A stretch of DNA of 64,000 nucleotides from Nisaea sediminum (GTDB taxonomy: Bacteria > Pseudomonadota > Alphaproteobacteria > Thalassobaculales > Thalassobaculaceae), in the NCBI RefSeq assembly GCF_014904705.1, contig NZ_JACZCQ010000003.1:248001-312000 (forward strand), in the 5' to 3' direction. The notes below the pieces were generated by a model, which did no database searches, was not told where the DNA came from, and saw only the letters and a list, made by a program, of their open reading frames with translations. Position numbers and translations under genes: made by a program. Below, piece by piece: positions 37,893 through 45,267 of the stretch; positions within the stretch are counted from its first letter, which is position 1; every line of letters starts with the position of its first letter.

Positions 37893-38780
37893 TCAGAGGG
37901 CGTTTACCGGCAGCTTCAGGAACTGCCGTCCGTCCTTGTCCTTCGGCGGCATCTTGCCGCCGCGCATGTTCACCTGCAGCGAGGGCAGGATGAGCCGCGG
38001 CATGTCGAGCTGGGCGTCGCGCTTGGTGCGCATCTCGACGAACTCCTCGCGGGACTTGCCGCCGCCGACATGGATATTCTCGGCCTTCTCCGAGTCGACC
38101 GTGGTCTCCCACTGGATGTCGCGCCCGTTCGGCCCGTAATCGTGGCACATGAAGAGCCGCATCGCGTCCGGCAGGGCGAGCACCTTCTGGATCGAGTCGT
38201 AGAGCGTGCCGGCGTCGCCGCCCGGGAAATCGGCGCGGGCACTGCCGCCGTCCGGCATGAAAAGCGTGTCGCCGACGAAGGCGGCATCACCGATCACGTG
38301 GGTCATGCAGGCGGGCGTGTGTCCGGGCGTATGCATGGCGAAGCAGTGCATCCCGCCGATCTCGTAGCTGTCGCCGTCATCGAACAGCCGGTCGAACTGG
38401 CTGCCGTCGCGCTGGAACTCGGTGCCCTCGTTGAACACCTTGCCGAAGGTCTCCTGCACGATGGTGATGTTGCGGCCGATCCCGAGCTTGCCGCCGCATT
38501 TCTCCTGGATGTAGGGCGCGGCGGAGAGATGGTCGGCATGGACATGGGTCTCGATCAGCCACTCGACCTCGAGCCCCTTCTCCTGCACATAGGCGATGAT
38601 CTCGTCGGCATGCTCGTAGGTGATGCGGCCGGCGGCGTAATCGATATCCATCACGCTGTCGACCACGGCGCAGCTTTTCGAGTTCGGGTCCTTGACCACG
38701 TAGCTGATGGTGTTGGTCGCCGGGTCGAAAAAGGGCGTGACCTCCGGCTTCTGGCTCATGTCGACGGGATAATTGCTCAT
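37893..38780 (-). CDS. Metallo-beta-lactamase protein, persulfide dioxygenase-like
   Basis: A 295-aa MBL-fold protein of the ETHE1/Blh type: IETHVHADHLSAAPYIQ carries the metal ligands HxHxDH, HTPGHTPACMTHVIG and FVGDTLFMPDGGSARADF complete them, and HDYGPNGRDIQWET is the C-terminal part typical of persulfide dioxygenases, which oxidise glutathione persulfide to sulfite. The ATG at 38780 has CCGGAGGAAA upstream. First gene of the operon; 54 bp to the SQR fusion. Confidence 0.9.
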   Translation of the reverse strand: MSNYPVDMSQKPEVTPFFDPATNTISYVVKDPNSKSCAVVDSVMDIDYAAGRITYEHADEIIAYVQEKGLEVEWLIETHVHADHLSAAPYIQEKCGGKLGIGRNITIVQETFGKVFNEGTEFQRDGSQFDRLFDDGDSYEIGGMHCFAMHTPGHTPACMTHVIGDAAFVGDTLFMPDGGSARADFPGGDAGTLYDSIQKVLALPDAMRLFMCHDYGPNGRDIQWETTVDSEKAENIHVGGGKSREEFVEMRTKRDAQLDMPRLILPSLQVNMRGGKMPPKDKDGRQFLKLPVNAL

Positions 38781-38894
38781 CTCTGTTTCCTCCGGACCTT
38801 TGGCCGCTTCCGCCGCAACGGCGGGCAGCCCGATATTCAAGACACAACTCTGAGTCTGGGCTGTTGATGTGAATCAGCCTTTCACGGAAAAGAT

Positions 38895-38925
38895 GCGGCG
38901 TCGGTGACTTAATCACCGACGCCGC
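38895..38925. terminator. Perfect 13-bp inverted repeat, terminator of peroxiredoxin and operator (site 2)
   Basis: Arms GCGGCGTCGGTGA and TCACCGACGCCGC around a 5-base loop, beginning 16 bp after the peroxiredoxin stop and followed on the minus strand by ATCTTTTCC. Its centre (38904-38916) is GTGACTTAATCAC, a variant of the shared palindrome. It lies 115 bp upstream of the MBL operon and so may be both terminator and operator. Confidence 0.65.
38904..38916. promoter_or_regulatory. Palindrome GTGACTTAATCAC, candidate Crp-family operator (site 2)
   Basis: The centre of the large inverted repeat upstream of the MBL-SQR-SulP-crp operon. It differs at one position of the arms from sites 1 and 3. 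Confidence 0.65.
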
Positions 38926-38940
38926 ACCCGAGCCGACCGC

Positions 38941-39582
38941 TCAGGCGATCGTCTTGGTCGAGAAATACCAGTCGGTGGTCTCGTAGCCTTCCGAGGCACG
39001 GCTCTCGGCCGCGGCCGCGGTCGCCGGCGGCGGCACGATGACCGGCTCGCCCGGCTGCCAGGCTTCCGGCGTCGCCACCTTTTTGGCGTCGGAGGTCTGC
39101 AGCGCCTGCAGCAGGCGGTAGAACTCGTCGATCGAGCGGCCGTTGGTCATCGGGTAATAAACCATGGCGCGCAGGATGCCTTCCGGATCGATCAGGAAGG
39201 TCGCCCGCACCGCGGAGGTGTCCGAGGCGCCCGGCTGGATCATGCCGTAGGCCTGGGCGACCTGCATCGAGAGGTCGGCGATGATCGGGAACGGGATCTC
39301 GACGCCGAAATTCTCCTTGATGTTCCGCATCCAGGCGATGTGCGCATAGTGGCTGTCGATGGAGAGGCCGAGCAGCTCGCAATTCAGCTTGGCAAAATCC
39401 TCCGCCCGCCGGGCGAAGGCCATGAACTCGGTGGTGCAAACCGGCGTGAAATCCGCCGGATGGGAGAAGAGGATCAGCCACTTGCCCTTGTAGTCGGCGA
39501 GCGTGCGGCGCCCGTCGGTGGTCGGCGCGTCGAAATCCGGTGCCTGTTCGTTGAGGCGCGGAAGCCGGGGGGTGTCGGTCAT
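38941..39582 (-). CDS. 1-Cys type peroxiredoxin (Prx6-like)
   Basis: A 213-aa peroxiredoxin. The peroxidatic cysteine lies in HPADFTPVCTTEFMAFAR and the C-terminal extension is of Prx6 length; no resolving cysteine of the typical position is present. It should reduce peroxides or persulfide/polysulfide species. The shared palindrome lies 62 bp upstream of its ATG, linking it to the sulfide locus. The downstream terminator overlaps the next operator. Confidence 0.93.
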   Translation of the reverse strand: MTDTPRLPRLNEQAPDFDAPTTDGRRTLADYKGKWLILFSHPADFTPVCTTEFMAFARRAEDFAKLNCELLGLSIDSHYAHIAWMRNIKENFGVEIPFPIIADLSMQVAQAYGMIQPGASDTSAVRATFLIDPEGILRAMVYYPMTNGRSIDEFYRLLQALQTSDAKKVATPEAWQPGEPVIVPPPATAAAAESRASEGYETTDWYFSTKTIA

Positions 39583-39643
39583 GGAAATTCTCCGGTGCAG
39601 GGAATGCGATGCCGGAGCATGCCGGGCACACGAGCCGGCGTCG

Positions 39644-39656
39644 GTGACTAAGTCAC
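39644..39656. promoter_or_regulatory. Palindrome GTGACTAAGTCAC, candidate Crp-family operator (site 3)
   Basis: The exact reverse complement of site 1, 62 bp upstream of the peroxiredoxin ATG. Confidence 0.7.
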
Positions 39657-39687
39657 GGGGGCAGAGCGCGCCCTCGCCCTCCCCTCC

Positions 39688-40944
39688 CTAGCGCCGCAGC
39701 TCCGGCACCTTCCAGACCAGCACGGCGATCGCCACCAGCCCCTCCAGCGCGATCACCGTCAGCGCCGCCGAGCCGCCGAGATGCGAGGCGAGCCAGCCGA
39801 CATGCAGCACCCCGACGGGGCCGCTGCCGATGCAGACCGAGAGGATGCCCATCAGCCGGGAGCGGATCTCCGGCGGCGCCTCGGAGAACATGATCGCGCT
39901 CTGCATCGAGGCGAAGCCGGCGATGCCGAAGCCGCCGATTGCGAGGATCGCCAGCGCCAGCCCGTAACTGGTGACGAGCGAGAAACCGAGGATGCAGAAG
40001 ACGAACAGCACGGAGCCCCAGAGATAGATCCGCCGGTAGCGGTCGGGCACGGCGACGAAGGCGATCAGCATGGCGCCTGCAAAGGCCCCCGCCCCCTCGA
40101 CCGTGAGCAGCAGGCCGATCCTGACCGGGTCGATCTCGAAGGTCTCGCGCCCGACCACCGGGGCCATCGAGGCATAGGGAAAGGCGAAGAGATTGACGAT
40201 GATGGTGATCCCGAGATGGCCCATCAGCGCCCGGCTCTGCCGGAGCCAGGCGAAGCCCTCGCGGAGATCGCCGAGCAGCGTGAACGGCCGCGGCTCCTTC
40301 TCCGCCGCGCGGTAGGCGACGAGACAGGCGAGCAGCACGGCGACGCCGTAGAACAGCGCGGCGACGGCATAGGTGCCGGCCATGCCGATGGCGGCATAGA
40401 GCCCGCCGCCGGCGATCGGGCCGACCATGCGGGTCGCGTTGTTGGAGGCGCTGTCCATCGACATCGCCGGGCCGAGCCGCCCGTGCCCAACGCTTTCGGC
40501 GAGGATCGTGCGCCGGACCGGCAGGTCGGTCGACCAGCCGAGCCCGGAGAGGAAGGCGCCGAGCGCGACCTGCCAGAGCGCGAGCGTCCCCGCCCAGGCC
40601 GAGAGCGCCAGCGCCGCCGCCGTCCCGCACATCAGCGCGAGCGAGAAGATCAGCAGCAGCTTGCGGTCGAGCCGGTCGGCGATCACGCCGGTGACCGAAC
40701 CGAACAGCGCCATCGGGAGCATCCGGAGCAGGGTCATCAGCGCGACCAGCACCGGCGAGTCCGTCAGGTCGTAGACCCAGACCCCGACCGCCAGCAGCTC
40801 GAGCCAGCGCATCGCGCCCATCAGCACGCCGATCAGCCAGAGCTTGCGGAAGGTCGGGTCGGCGATCAGGGAAAGCGGACCAGACGCCCGCCTTTCCGCA
40901 TCGCCGCCGCCGGATGTCCGTTCAGGGGACGCCGTCCCGTTCAG
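39688..40944 (-). CDS. MFS transporter, probable CTG start
   Basis: A major facilitator (MFS_3, enterobactin-exporter-like) protein with about twelve membrane helices. The first ATG in frame is at 40827 and the only GTG at 40833, both inside the first helix; yet upstream codons continue the family pattern LIADPTFRKLWLIGVLMG without a stop. The frame reaches a TAA near 40965 and offers no ATG, GTG or TTG. A CTG at 40944 is preceded by GGGAG at seven-base spacing and would give 418 aa, a normal MFS length, so it is the likely start. If not, the N-terminus is damaged. Substrate unknown. Confidence 0.75.
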   Translation of the reverse strand: MNGTASPERTSGGGDAERRASGPLSLIADPTFRKLWLIGVLMGAMRWLELLAVGVWVYDLTDSPVLVALMTLLRMLPMALFGSVTGVIADRLDRKLLLIFSLALMCGTAAALALSAWAGTLALWQVALGAFLSGLGWSTDLPVRRTILAESVGHGRLGPAMSMDSASNNATRMVGPIAGGGLYAAIGMAGTYAVAALFYGVAVLLACLVAYRAAEKEPRPFTLLGDLREGFAWLRQSRALMGHLGITIIVNLFAFPYASMAPVVGRETFEIDPVRIGLLLTVEGAGAFAGAMLIAFVAVPDRYRRIYLWGSVLFVFCILGFSLVTSYGLALAILAIGGFGIAGFASMQSAIMFSEAPPEIRSRLMGILSVCIGSGPVGVLHVGWLASHLGGSAALTVIALEGLVAIAVLVWKVPELRR

Positions 40945-41105
40945 TGCCGTTCTCCCGAATTACGCAGTGATGCCGAGGCCCCGGCAGGACACCGGAGCGA
41001 TGCCCATGATAGCGCGGCGCGAGGGACGCGGCACCGCCGCTTTCGCAGCGCTCCCGCGCCGGATCGGAACGGGCGGGGGTGCCTCCTCGCCTCGCCCCCT
41101 CCGCC

Positions 41106-41187
41106 GTCATCCCGACGCACGTCGGGATCCACTGCCAAAGACGGGCGCGGTTTCACCAGTGAATCCCGGATCGGGGTCCGGGATGAC
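41106..41187. repeat. Dispersed ~82-bp palindromic repeat, copy 4
   Basis: Ends GTCATCCCG and CCGGGATGAC; internal hairpin CCCGACGCACGTCGGG and a second one at GGATCGGGGTCC. In the 582-bp space between the MFS and luciferase-like genes. Confidence 0.8.
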
Positions 41188-41388
41188 GGTCGCGGGAGTG
41201 ATACCGCTGCGCTGTATCTCGATCCTCTTTCAGGTCGTCACCTCGGCGGGGGCCGGGGCCCAGGGGGAGACGGGCGGCGCCCTAAGATCCCTGGGGCCCG
41301 GCCTCCGCCCGGGTGGCGGAAATGGGGGGGAGCCGGGGTCTATTCGGAAGCCGGGCCCTCTTTCCCCCACCCAAACACAAAAAAGGTC
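41188..41388. other. Low-complexity GC-rich intergenic segment
   Basis: Between repeat copies 4 and 5 the sequence is G- and C-run rich (long GGG and CCC tracts) without a supported gene. It reads like degenerate repeat or unusually compositional DNA; nothing functional was recognised. Confidence 0.4.
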
Positions 41389-41468
41389 GTCATCCCCATG
41401 CAAATGGGGACCCAGGGAGCGTAGAGCGGTGCCCTGGATCCCTGGGTCCCCGCGTGCGCGGGAATGAC
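41389..41468. repeat. Dispersed ~80-bp palindromic repeat, copy 5
   Basis: Ends GTCATCCCC and GGAATGAC; internal CCCGCGTGCGCGGG. Shares AGAGCGTAGAGC-like core with copy 3. Confidence 0.75.
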
Positions 41469-41526
41469 GACCTTTGTTTAGGGTGATGGAGGGAAAGAGC
41501 GGGACGCAGAGCGCCGAACGAGCCCC

Positions 41527-42636
41527 CTACTCCGCCGCCGCCCGCCGGCTCTCCATATAGGCGTTCAGCTTCGGCCAGACCTCTTCCGCCATCCGGGTGA
41601 AGGAGCGGTGCCACATCTCCTGCGATCCCTCCATGTCGTGCCCGGTCAGCATCAGGGTGCCGAAATCGCCGATTTCGTCGCGGAAGGCGACCAGCCGGTC
41701 GAGCACGGTCTCCGCCGAGCCCGCGATGACGAAATCCTCCGCCTTCTGCATCGCGTCGGCCTGCACCGTCTCCCAGTCGATCTCCTCCGGCTTCGTCCCC
41801 GCCGCGAGCTGGCCCTGCGCGCCGAGATAGCGGAAATACCAGGCGAAGACCCCGTCCGGATCCTTCAGGATCTCCTCCGCCTGCGCGTCCGTCTCCGTGA
41901 TCAGCACGGAGCGGCCGACGCGCCAGACCGAGGGGTCCGCGCGCCGCCCCGCCTGCTCCGCCCCCTCAGCATAGGTCGGCCAGTGGGTCGCGATGTCGGA
42001 GGACGGCACAAAATTGCCCGAGAGCAGGCACCAGCCGCGCTGCCCCGCGAAATGCGCGGTCATGGAATTGGCCCCGCGCACAGAGACGGCGATCGGCGGG
42101 TGCGGCTGCTGGTAGGGCCGGATGAAGCGGCCGATGCCGTAGTCCGGCAGCACCCGGTCCGCCATGCGCGCGGTGAAATGCTCCCCCTCGTGGCTCCAGG
42201 GCGGGTCCTCCGACCAGACTTTCTGGATCAGGTCGATGGACTCGACCATCGCCATGGCGCGGGCCTTGTGGTCGAGATTGCCGAAGATCTCCCAGTCGCT
42301 CGAGAGCCCGCCCGAGCCGATCCCGAAGATGAAGCGCCCGCGGGCGAGATGGTCGAACAGCGCCGCATGCCCCGCCACCACCACGGGATGCTGCTGCGGC
42401 AGCGAGATCACGCCGGAGCCGAAGATTATGTTCTCGGTCTCGGCGATCAGCGAGGCGTTGAACAGCAGCGGCGAGGTCACCGGCTCGGCGGTCGAGGTGT
42501 AATGCTCCCCCATCCAGGCCTCGGCGTATCCCAGCCGGTCCGCGAGCTTCACCAGCTCCCGGTTTTCCTGCAGCACAATATGGAAATCGCGCGCCGGCGG
42601 ATGCAGCGGCATCATGAACAGGCCGAGCTTGGCCAT
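41527..42636 (-). CDS. LLM class flavin-dependent oxidoreductase
   Basis: A 369-aa luciferase-like monooxygenase. It begins KLGLFMMPLHPPARDF and carries YAEAWMGEHYTSTAEP, LPQQHPVVVAGHAALFDHL and FIFGIGSGGLSSDWEIFG typical of the bacterial luciferase fold with FMN bound and reduced flavin supplied externally. Substrate unknown. A perfect TTGTATACAA palindrome lies 25 bp upstream of the ATG. Confidence 0.9.
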   Translation of the reverse strand: MAKLGLFMMPLHPPARDFHIVLQENRELVKLADRLGYAEAWMGEHYTSTAEPVTSPLLFNASLIAETENIIFGSGVISLPQQHPVVVAGHAALFDHLARGRFIFGIGSGGLSSDWEIFGNLDHKARAMAMVESIDLIQKVWSEDPPWSHEGEHFTARMADRVLPDYGIGRFIRPYQQPHPPIAVSVRGANSMTAHFAGQRGWCLLSGNFVPSSDIATHWPTYAEGAEQAGRRADPSVWRVGRSVLITETDAQAEEILKDPDGVFAWYFRYLGAQGQLAAGTKPEEIDWETVQADAMQKAEDFVIAGSAETVLDRLVAFRDEIGDFGTLMLTGHDMEGSQEMWHRSFTRMAEEVWPKLNAYMESRRAAAE

Positions 42637-42660
42637 GGGGGAGCCTCCCTGATTTTATTT

Positions 42661-42670
42661 TTGTATACAA
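42661..42670. promoter_or_regulatory. Perfect palindrome TTGTATACAA upstream of the LLM oxidoreductase
   Basis: A 10-bp palindrome 25 bp before the luciferase-like gene ATG, of the form bound by many GntR-family repressors. No such regulator is adjacent. Confidence 0.45.
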
Positions 42671-42804
42671 ACGAAGGCTAGCACCTCGCGGAACGGCGCC
42701 AAAGCGCGAACCCCGTCAGGACAGTGGTTCCATTGCGTGATAAAGAGGACGGGTCCCGACGCGCGTTCGGGAGAGGCTGCCGCAACCTTCGCAGAGGTGC
42801 CCGG

Positions 42805-42987
42805 ATGACCACGCTCCCCTTCGCCCTGATCCTCATCTTCTTCCTCGGCCTCGGCATCACCTGCTACAGGCTGATGCAGATGGAGAAGGATCCCGGGCGC
42901 TCAACCGGCGGCGAGTTCGGCAGCGGGAGCGAAGGCGGCTTCTTCGACTTCGATGGAGATGGAGGCGGTGACGGGGGCGGCGAGTGA
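42805..42987 (+). CDS. Small single-helix membrane protein, Gly/Asp-rich tail
   Basis: A 60-aa protein starting TTLPFALILIFFLGLGITCY (one TM helix), then a tail of Gly, Ser and Asp (GGEFGSGSEGG, then DGDGGGDGGGE). I chose the ATG at 42805, which has GAGGTGC upstream. Similar short proteins occur in alphaproteobacteria; function unknown. It is just before the AT-rich island. Confidence 0.6.
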   Translation: MTTLPFALILIFFLGLGITCYRLMQMEKDPGRSTGGEFGSGSEGGFFDFDGDGGGDGGGE

Positions 42988-43091
42988 GTGGGGCCGAGAC
43001 GTCATACCGACGGAGGTCGGGCTAAGTCAGCGACACCCCCTAATTCATCCCAATTTTTGTCATTCTTTAAGAAGAAAAAAAATAAATTACC

Positions 43092-43742
43092 TCACGCAAA
43101 ATTATTTCCTACCAACCATAATTTGCTTTCATGACACCCTGCAAAATACCGCCAAATTATCAAATCTATTACATTCTTCTTTTCGCCAGTCACACGCGCT
43201 AGTTCAGAACAAAGATGATCCGCATCCCGAAACCCGAAACACTCTGACAGTCGAAACAAATGTCGATCCGGTTTCGCGATGTTCATACCAAGATTTTTTG
43301 CTAAATGCTTTGCTGTTACAGGACCTATGAAGTCAAATTCTTGCAAATATGACAATGGTGATAAAAAAATTTGACGCTTCACGCTTTCAAAGCCCTCAAA
43401 GTAGATTTTCTCAGCGCATCGAGAAATCGCCTCTAACTTTGCTGAATTCCTGAAAGCCGATAAGGCTGAAATTCTACAAAATGGATCCGCTTTTACAATC
43501 TCTTCTGCGGATTCCCAATCGCAAAAACATAGCGATATGTAATCAAAAACAGATCTAACTATCTGTTCTTTAAAACCGGAACAAAGAATAACCCATGCCG
43601 ATTCTCGCAAAAGGTCACTCTCTGAGAAATTATGAAATTCGATGTTTTTCTGCCATTCAATCTCATCTTCGAAACCTGCACCAAACGCGTAGTCCGTGGC
43701 CGCAGTAAACATTGAAATTGCGGTAGAAATATCACCGCTCAT
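43092..43742 (-). CDS. HhH-GPD/OGG-like protein, type IV CBASS (Cap11-like)
   Basis: A 216-aa protein (ATG at 43742 overlapping the SLATT gene stop). Near residues 140-185 it contains a helix-hairpin-helix segment DFIGPVTAKHLAKNLG and then AKPDRHLFRLSECFG, the layout of HhH-GPD DNA glycosylases, including a Lys-containing hairpin and the catalytic-type Asp (PDRH). The N-terminal ~100 residues are helical. Last gene of the five-gene operon; OGG-like proteins are a signature of type IV CBASS. AT-rich. Whether it acts on DNA, a nucleobase or RNA in this system is inference. Confidence is for the family call. Confidence 0.75.
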   Translation of the reverse strand: MSGDISTAISMFTAATDYAFGAGFEDEIEWQKNIEFHNFSESDLLRESAWVILCSGFKEQIVRSVFDYISLCFCDWESAEEIVKADPFCRISALSAFRNSAKLEAISRCAEKIYFEGFESVKRQIFLSPLSYLQEFDFIGPVTAKHLAKNLGMNIAKPDRHLFRLSECFGFRDADHLCSELARVTGEKKNVIDLIIWRYFAGCHESKLWLVGNNFA

Positions 43743-44325
43743 TGTCAGCACCAGATTTGACGTTGTCTCGCCACCAAAATTTTAACTGCGTCAGCCAAAG
43801 CGAAGCCCCTGGGTGCGAATCCAGATGCCGGCTTAGCGCAACTTTCATTTTATGCCTGCGTTTTTGTGGAAGAAAATCGCCTTCTGGGACGGGTATCCCG
43901 ACGGCAGCCGCCAAGTCATATCGGGCCAACACTCTACGCACCGAATCCTTATCCAAATCTCGTGAAGCGAGTAGATATCCTGCTTCACGTTTCACTTCAG
44001 CATATATCTGCAGAGAACGCTTATGCGCATCAGCTTTACCTTTCCAATCGGTCTTAAATTGGACAATGGTCGCAAAAAAAGTAGCGATACTTAAGAAACC
44101 CAACCAAAGTCGCGTATCTAAATCCAACGGCGTCAATTTCAGACTCAACGCTGGCTCAACAAAAGCCAACGCCACCATCCAAGTCGACAAAGCTAAAATG
44201 CAAATATCTAACAAAAAGGCTTGATATAAATACCTAGTATGAAGCCCAGAATGCCCCGAACAAAGCATGTCAGAGACGCGCCTAATCCTATCCACCTCTG
44301 ACCTAACCCCATCCTCACCAATCAC
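43732..44325 (-). CDS. SLATT-domain two-TM protein, CBASS effector candidate
   Basis: A 197-aa SLATT protein (SMODS/SLOG-associating 2TM effector). Two hydrophobic helices are visible: AFLLDICILALSTWMVALAF and LWLGFLSIATFFATIVQF, followed by TDWKGKADAHKRSLQIYAEV, the typical cytoplasmic helix. In CBASS and related systems such 2TM proteins disrupt the membrane on nucleotide signal binding. I chose the GTG at 44325, which overlaps the CD-NTase stop as TAGTG with GGGGG upstream; a GTG at 44352 would add nine codons. AT-rich like the rest of the island. Confidence 0.78.
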   Translation of the reverse strand: MIGEDGVRSEVDRIRRVSDMLCSGHSGLHTRYLYQAFLLDICILALSTWMVALAFVEPALSLKLTPLDLDTRLWLGFLSIATFFATIVQFKTDWKGKADAHKRSLQIYAEVKREAGYLLASRDLDKDSVRRVLARYDLAAAVGIPVPEGDFLPQKRRHKMKVALSRHLDSHPGASLWLTQLKFWWRDNVKSGADNER

Positions 44326-45266
44326 TAGTCGCCCCCAAACATTGACCGCCACTGCGCAATCGATTCGGCCGCTGTCGCATTCCGCATACGCCTCGCGAGA
44401 CGCCCAAGTACATGGCTCGCCGCCTGCCGTGCTTCACTTCCTGCAGGCCCAAGATATTCATCTACATGAACCGATTGCCCCGTACTATCTCGTATAGGCT
44501 GCAGGACCAATTCGCGAGCCCTCTCAAAAAAAGCCGGCAACATGGCCGGAGTTGTCGTAGGGCCTTCATAATTGCGGAATGCTGCAATACCGAGCGACTC
44601 AACATGATAACCACTAAGTCTCTGTGCTTCTGGTATCTGCCCAATGATGGCTTTCGCGAGTTTAATTGTTGGGACGAGCTTCCCTCCACATTCAAAATTC
44701 CGACTCGTTAGAGCCTCCTGGAACGAAATCGGATTAATTTTTGACCACTCGTCAGTCCGCCTTGATGAAGGGACACGGAGGTTCCCATCTTCTGTTTTCA
44801 ATGCTGGCAGGAGTTGAATCACCATACCGTCACGATACTCAATGGTAACGGCCATCCTCCCAGCAGTCACCAAAGCCTTATCCCCCAAATATTCCGAAAT
44901 TATATCTTTCATCATTGAAATTATCTGTGAAGGCGAATGCTCGCTAACACTGCTGTCATTGACTATAATCAGCGAATCAATATCACTAAGCCCATCAACA
45001 TATGTATGCTTAGCGACTGATCCACCGAATAGCTGATCTAGCTTTCCATCAATTCGCCCTTCAAGAGCGGAAGTAAGGTCCTCCAATCGTTCTCTAATAG
45101 CTTCAACGTCACGCGAGTTGTATGAGCCAAGAAGACCAGAAAGCTCTCCCGCCAATGCAGTTTCAAAAGCCACATTCCGGGTCTTATCTTCCTCGCGACG
45201 AACTAAATCCTGAAGTCTTTCAGGTGAATGATGAACGAATGTTCCACCCCCGCCACTGCCGCCCAT
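44325..45266 (-). CDS. CD-NTase-like nucleotidyltransferase (type IV CBASS)
   Basis: A 313-aa Pol-beta-type nucleotidyltransferase. The active-site segment is FGGSVAKHTYVDGLSDIDSL: Gly82-Ser83, then Asp95 and Asp97. At the strand where CD-NTases usually have a third acid the sequence reads MVIQLLPAL, with Gln151. In CBASS, such proteins make a cyclic or linear oligonucleotide that activates the effector. It starts MGGSGGGGTFVHHSP: the ATG at 45266 has GGAGG upstream and overlaps the TGT gene stop (TGAG-ATG), so Met removal would expose a Gly. The next gene is the SLATT effector. Confidence 0.82.
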   Translation of the reverse strand: MGGSGGGGTFVHHSPERLQDLVRREEDKTRNVAFETALAGELSGLLGSYNSRDVEAIRERLEDLTSALEGRIDGKLDQLFGGSVAKHTYVDGLSDIDSLIIVNDSSVSEHSPSQIISMMKDIISEYLGDKALVTAGRMAVTIEYRDGMVIQLLPALKTEDGNLRVPSSRRTDEWSKINPISFQEALTSRNFECGGKLVPTIKLAKAIIGQIPEAQRLSGYHVESLGIAAFRNYEGPTTTPAMLPAFFERARELVLQPIRDSTGQSVHVDEYLGPAGSEARQAASHVLGRLARRMRNATAAESIAQWRSMFGGD

Positions 45267-45267
45267 C

